Notes under the pieces: generated by a model
Databases searched by the model: none
The model's input: the letters and a program-made list of their open reading frames with translations, nothing else
Told to the model about the DNA's origin: nothing
In this document: positions 58,416 to 64,000 of the stretch, one piece after another
Layout of the letters: each line of letters opens with the position of its first letter
Position numbering within the stretch: position 1 is the first letter of the stretch
Assembly: GCA_041736625.1 (NCBI GenBank)
Contig: JBGSTG010000007.1
Coordinates: 27,174 to 91,173 of the forward strand
DNA: 64,000 nt
Reading direction: 5' to 3'
From: M3007 sp041736625
GTDB taxonomy: Bacteria > Bacteroidota > Bacteroidia > Chitinophagales > Saprospiraceae
Position numbers and translations under genes: made by a program

Positions 58416-59174
58416 ATGCGCCTGTGGTTTTGCTTTTTGCTGATGTGTCTTGCCGGCCTGGCCGCTGCCCAGGAGGAGTCTGCAACGCGCTGTGAGGTGC
58501 GTGTATGGTTATACAACGGCGCAAATTACGCGGGCCGGCTGTTGGCGCATTACCCCGACAGCCTCCTGGTATTGGAACTAAGCGGAGGGGTCGAAATGCG
58601 CATTCCGGATGGCAACATCCGGAAGATAAGGGAAAATTGTCCGGGAAAAGAAACCCTGGGGTTCGCCTCCACCCGGAAGTTTCAGGAGACCGGATTGTAC
58701 TACCACATGTGGATGAGCACGCTCAACGGCACCAACGAGCAAGGATTTAGTTCCGCCGGCATATCCATGATGTTTTCGCTTGGCTACCAGATCAAGCGGC
58801 AACTGGGAATAGGGTTGAGCACCGGCATGGAGATGTACAACCCGGAGGGTTTCGATGCCGTTACCCAGCCGGTGCTGATCGAAGTGCGCAGTTATTTCAT
58901 GGAGGGTCATACGAGTTTTTACGGACTGGCGGCCGTCGGTTACGCGTGGGCAGGCGAGCACGTGCCCCAGTGGGGTATCCTCGAAACCTACCAGGGCGGG
59001 TTGTGCACCAAGGCCTTGCTGGGTCTCCGCATCGGCCGGCACTTCACCCTGCACGGCGGCATCGCCATTCAGGAGAAAAAACGCACCTGGCAGACCATTG
59101 AAGGCATCAGCGCCTCCGGGGTGGACAAAATCTGGCATAAACGCTGGGATATCGGCATGGGTTATATGTTCTGA
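58416..59174 (+). CDS. Outer-membrane beta-barrel-like protein
   Basis: 252 residues from ATG 58416 (MRLWFCFLLMCLAGLAAAQ signal, cut after AAAQ); an in-frame GTG-type start 8 codons earlier overlaps the previous gene. Residues about 25-80 resemble a small SH3/Sm-like domain (VRVWLYNGANYAGRLLAHYPDSLLVLEL), as found before some Bacteroidota barrels. Residues about 95-252 alternate strand-like segments ending in aromatics (GISMMFSLGYQIKRQLGIGLSTGMEMY, SFYGLAAVGYAWA, KRWDIGMGYMF). A C-terminal Phe is typical for outer-membrane insertion. Co-transcribed with its neighbours (3-base gap to the next gene). Confidence 0.75.
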   Translation: MRLWFCFLLMCLAGLAAAQEESATRCEVRVWLYNGANYAGRLLAHYPDSLLVLELSGGVEMRIPDGNIRKIRENCPGKETLGFASTRKFQETGLYYHMWMSTLNGTNEQGFSSAGISMMFSLGYQIKRQLGIGLSTGMEMYNPEGFDAVTQPVLIEVRSYFMEGHTSFYGLAAVGYAWAGEHVPQWGILETYQGGLCTKALLGLRIGRHFTLHGGIAIQEKKRTWQTIEGISASGVDKIWHKRWDIGMGYMF

Positions 59175-59177
59175 ACT

Positions 59178-59789
59178 ATGGAAACAGCGATTATTGTTGA
59201 ACTGATCAAAATAGCACCTGCCACCGTATTATATATCGTGTTGCTGGTGCTCTTTTTGCGCTATCGCCGGTTGCTGGTCGAGGGCATCCTGCCCAAAATT
59301 ACCAATCTGAAGGCATTCGGGATCGAGGCCTCGTTTGTCCGCGAAGGCATCGAAAACGCCGCCCGGTCGCAGAACCGGAGCGATGTGCACGTGAGCCCGG
59401 GGCTGATGCGCCGTATTAGCCATTTCCCCAAACGCCCTTTGCGGGTGTTGTGGATAGACGATAACCCCGACACGGTGATGTACGAAGCAGGTATTCTGCA
59501 AACCCTTGGTATGCAGGTCGAATTTGCCAAAACCAGCGCCAACGCCCGGGAAAAATTACGCGGTGTGCCTTATCAGTTCATGCTCTCTGATATCCGCCGT
59601 GGCGAGAATGCCGTCGCCGGACTGCAATTCCTGGAGGAGATGCGCAGTGCCCCCAATCCCATTGAAATCATCTTTTACGTGTCCAATCTCGACCGGTCTC
59701 TGCCCGTGCCCGTCGGCGCTTTCGGCATCACCGATGATCCCAATGAACTCATTCACCTGGCGCTCGACGCCGCTGAACGCCTGGATTGA
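59178..59789 (+). CDS. Membrane-anchored receiver-domain protein
   Basis: 203 residues. One N-terminal TM helix (about 8-28, IKIAPATVLYIVLLVLFLRY), a linker, then a receiver domain (about 88-203): acidic pocket IDDNPD, phospho-acceptor aspartate in FMLSDIRRGEN, and switch serine in FYVSNLDR. The usual lysine is not obvious, so phosphorylation may be altered. No output domain. Membrane anchoring of a lone receiver is unusual and suggests a scaffold or signal sink. It is the last bacterial gene before the contig junction; the operon 57137-59789 contains only envelope proteins besides this one. Confidence 0.8.
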   Translation: METAIIVELIKIAPATVLYIVLLVLFLRYRRLLVEGILPKITNLKAFGIEASFVREGIENAARSQNRSDVHVSPGLMRRISHFPKRPLRVLWIDDNPDTVMYEAGILQTLGMQVEFAKTSANAREKLRGVPYQFMLSDIRRGENAVAGLQFLEEMRSAPNPIEIIFYVSNLDRSLPVPVGAFGITDDPNELIHLALDAAERLD

Positions 59790-59806
59790 TTTTTTTTACC
59801 GAAAGC

Positions 59807-59838
59807 TTTGAAAATATTTTTCCCTTGCTGTATCTTTG
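59807..59838 (+). promoter_or_regulatory. Bacteroidota-type promoter cut off from its gene
   Basis: TTTG at 59807-59810, 20 bases, TATCTTTG at 59831-59838. The -7 box and following GC are the same as in the tRNA-Ser promoter. No bacterial gene follows: 30 bases later the sequence becomes a hexamer repeat and then eukaryotic DNA. Confidence 0.7.
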
Positions 59839-59857
59839 CACTCGCTTCTTAAAGTCC

Positions 59858-59956
59858 TTTTTTTTTTACACCCACACCCACACCCACACCCACACGCACA
59901 CGCACACGCGCGCCAGACGCACGCACAAACACACTTGCACGCACGCACACACACAC
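59858..59956. repeat. Poly-T and CA-rich microsatellite at the contig junction
   Basis: Ten T (59858-59867), then about 4.5 ACACCC hexamers (59868-59895), then ACACGC/CACG and plain CA repeats to 59956. The left part matches hexamers near the bacterial tRNAs (33760-33777); the right part looks like a eukaryotic CA microsatellite. 59957-60078 appears to be intron (ends in a CAG acceptor). Confidence 0.85.
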
Positions 59957-60078
59957 TCTACCGCCGCCACCACCTCGAATCCCTGTGTTTCCTCGTCCCC
60001 TGACGCGACCTTGGCACCACTCACCTCCCTAGGGACAGACCCAACCTCCTCTGCGAACGTGGCAGACCACCCCTGCAG

Positions 60079-64000
<3,922 letters not shown>

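Overview
The window is two unrelated pieces of DNA joined near position 59,850-59,900. Bases 1 to about 59,850 are a bacterial chromosome segment from a Bacteroidota, most likely a Saprospiria-type (Haliscomenobacter/Lewinella-like) organism. The reasons are: many secreted proteins with type IX secretion (T9SS) C-terminal sorting domains, SprB-type repeats and a gliding-motility-type C-terminus; exact Bacteroidota promoter boxes (TTTG or TTG, about 20 bases, TAnnTTTG); almost no Shine-Dalgarno sequences; and a DUF7935-like protein. Bases from about 59,870 to the end are eukaryotic, with GT-AG introns, microsatellites and seven in-phase exons of a green-plant-type serine/threonine protein phosphatase 5 (PP5) lacking its 5' end. 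The most economical reading is a chimeric contig made from an alga-associated bacterium and an alga, joined inside a hexanucleotide repeat.

Bacterial layout. 0-5 kb: amino acid permease (cut by the window edge), methyltransferase, a VapBC-like PIN toxin-antitoxin pair, a secreted thioredoxin-fold protein, and an AAA ATPase fused to a PD-(D/E)XK nuclease. 5-18 kb: surface proteins (a beta-helix protein, two tandem paralogous beta-propeller-like proteins, a 1547-residue SprB-repeat adhesin), with imidazolonepropionase (hutI) among them. 18-28 kb: two uncharacterised proteins, a cadherin/dockerin/cohesin-like T9SS protein, cytochrome c oxidase subunit III, and a sortilin-like propeller protein. 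28-35 kb: an FMN hydroxy-acid oxidase, RlpA, an IscA-type Fe-S protein, a probable oriC with dnaA, tRNA-Ser, a broken tRNA, tRNA-Pro, GIY-YIG and BLUF proteins. 35-41 kb: a C25-like T9SS protein, a histidine kinase/response regulator pair and a frameshifted small membrane gene. 41-52 kb: a sigma factor - membrane protein - secreted TPR-CHAT operon, facing a six-gene lipoprotein cluster that includes a vWA protein and a C13 (legumain/caspase-fold) peptidase. 52-60 kb: a second copy of an uncharacterised family, a DEAD-box helicase with a long structured leader, a sigma factor plus membrane-barrel pair, and envelope and receiver proteins.

The most unusual content is (i) the 41-52 kb block, where two apparently intact caspase-fold peptidases of different families meet tail to tail beside an ECF-type sigma switch; (ii) an unusually rich set of palindromic and heptanucleotide repeats, two of which run into coding sequence of the same sigma/anti-sigma-like operon; (iii) the bacterium-alga junction. 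All family assignments were made by reading motifs; no database search was run.
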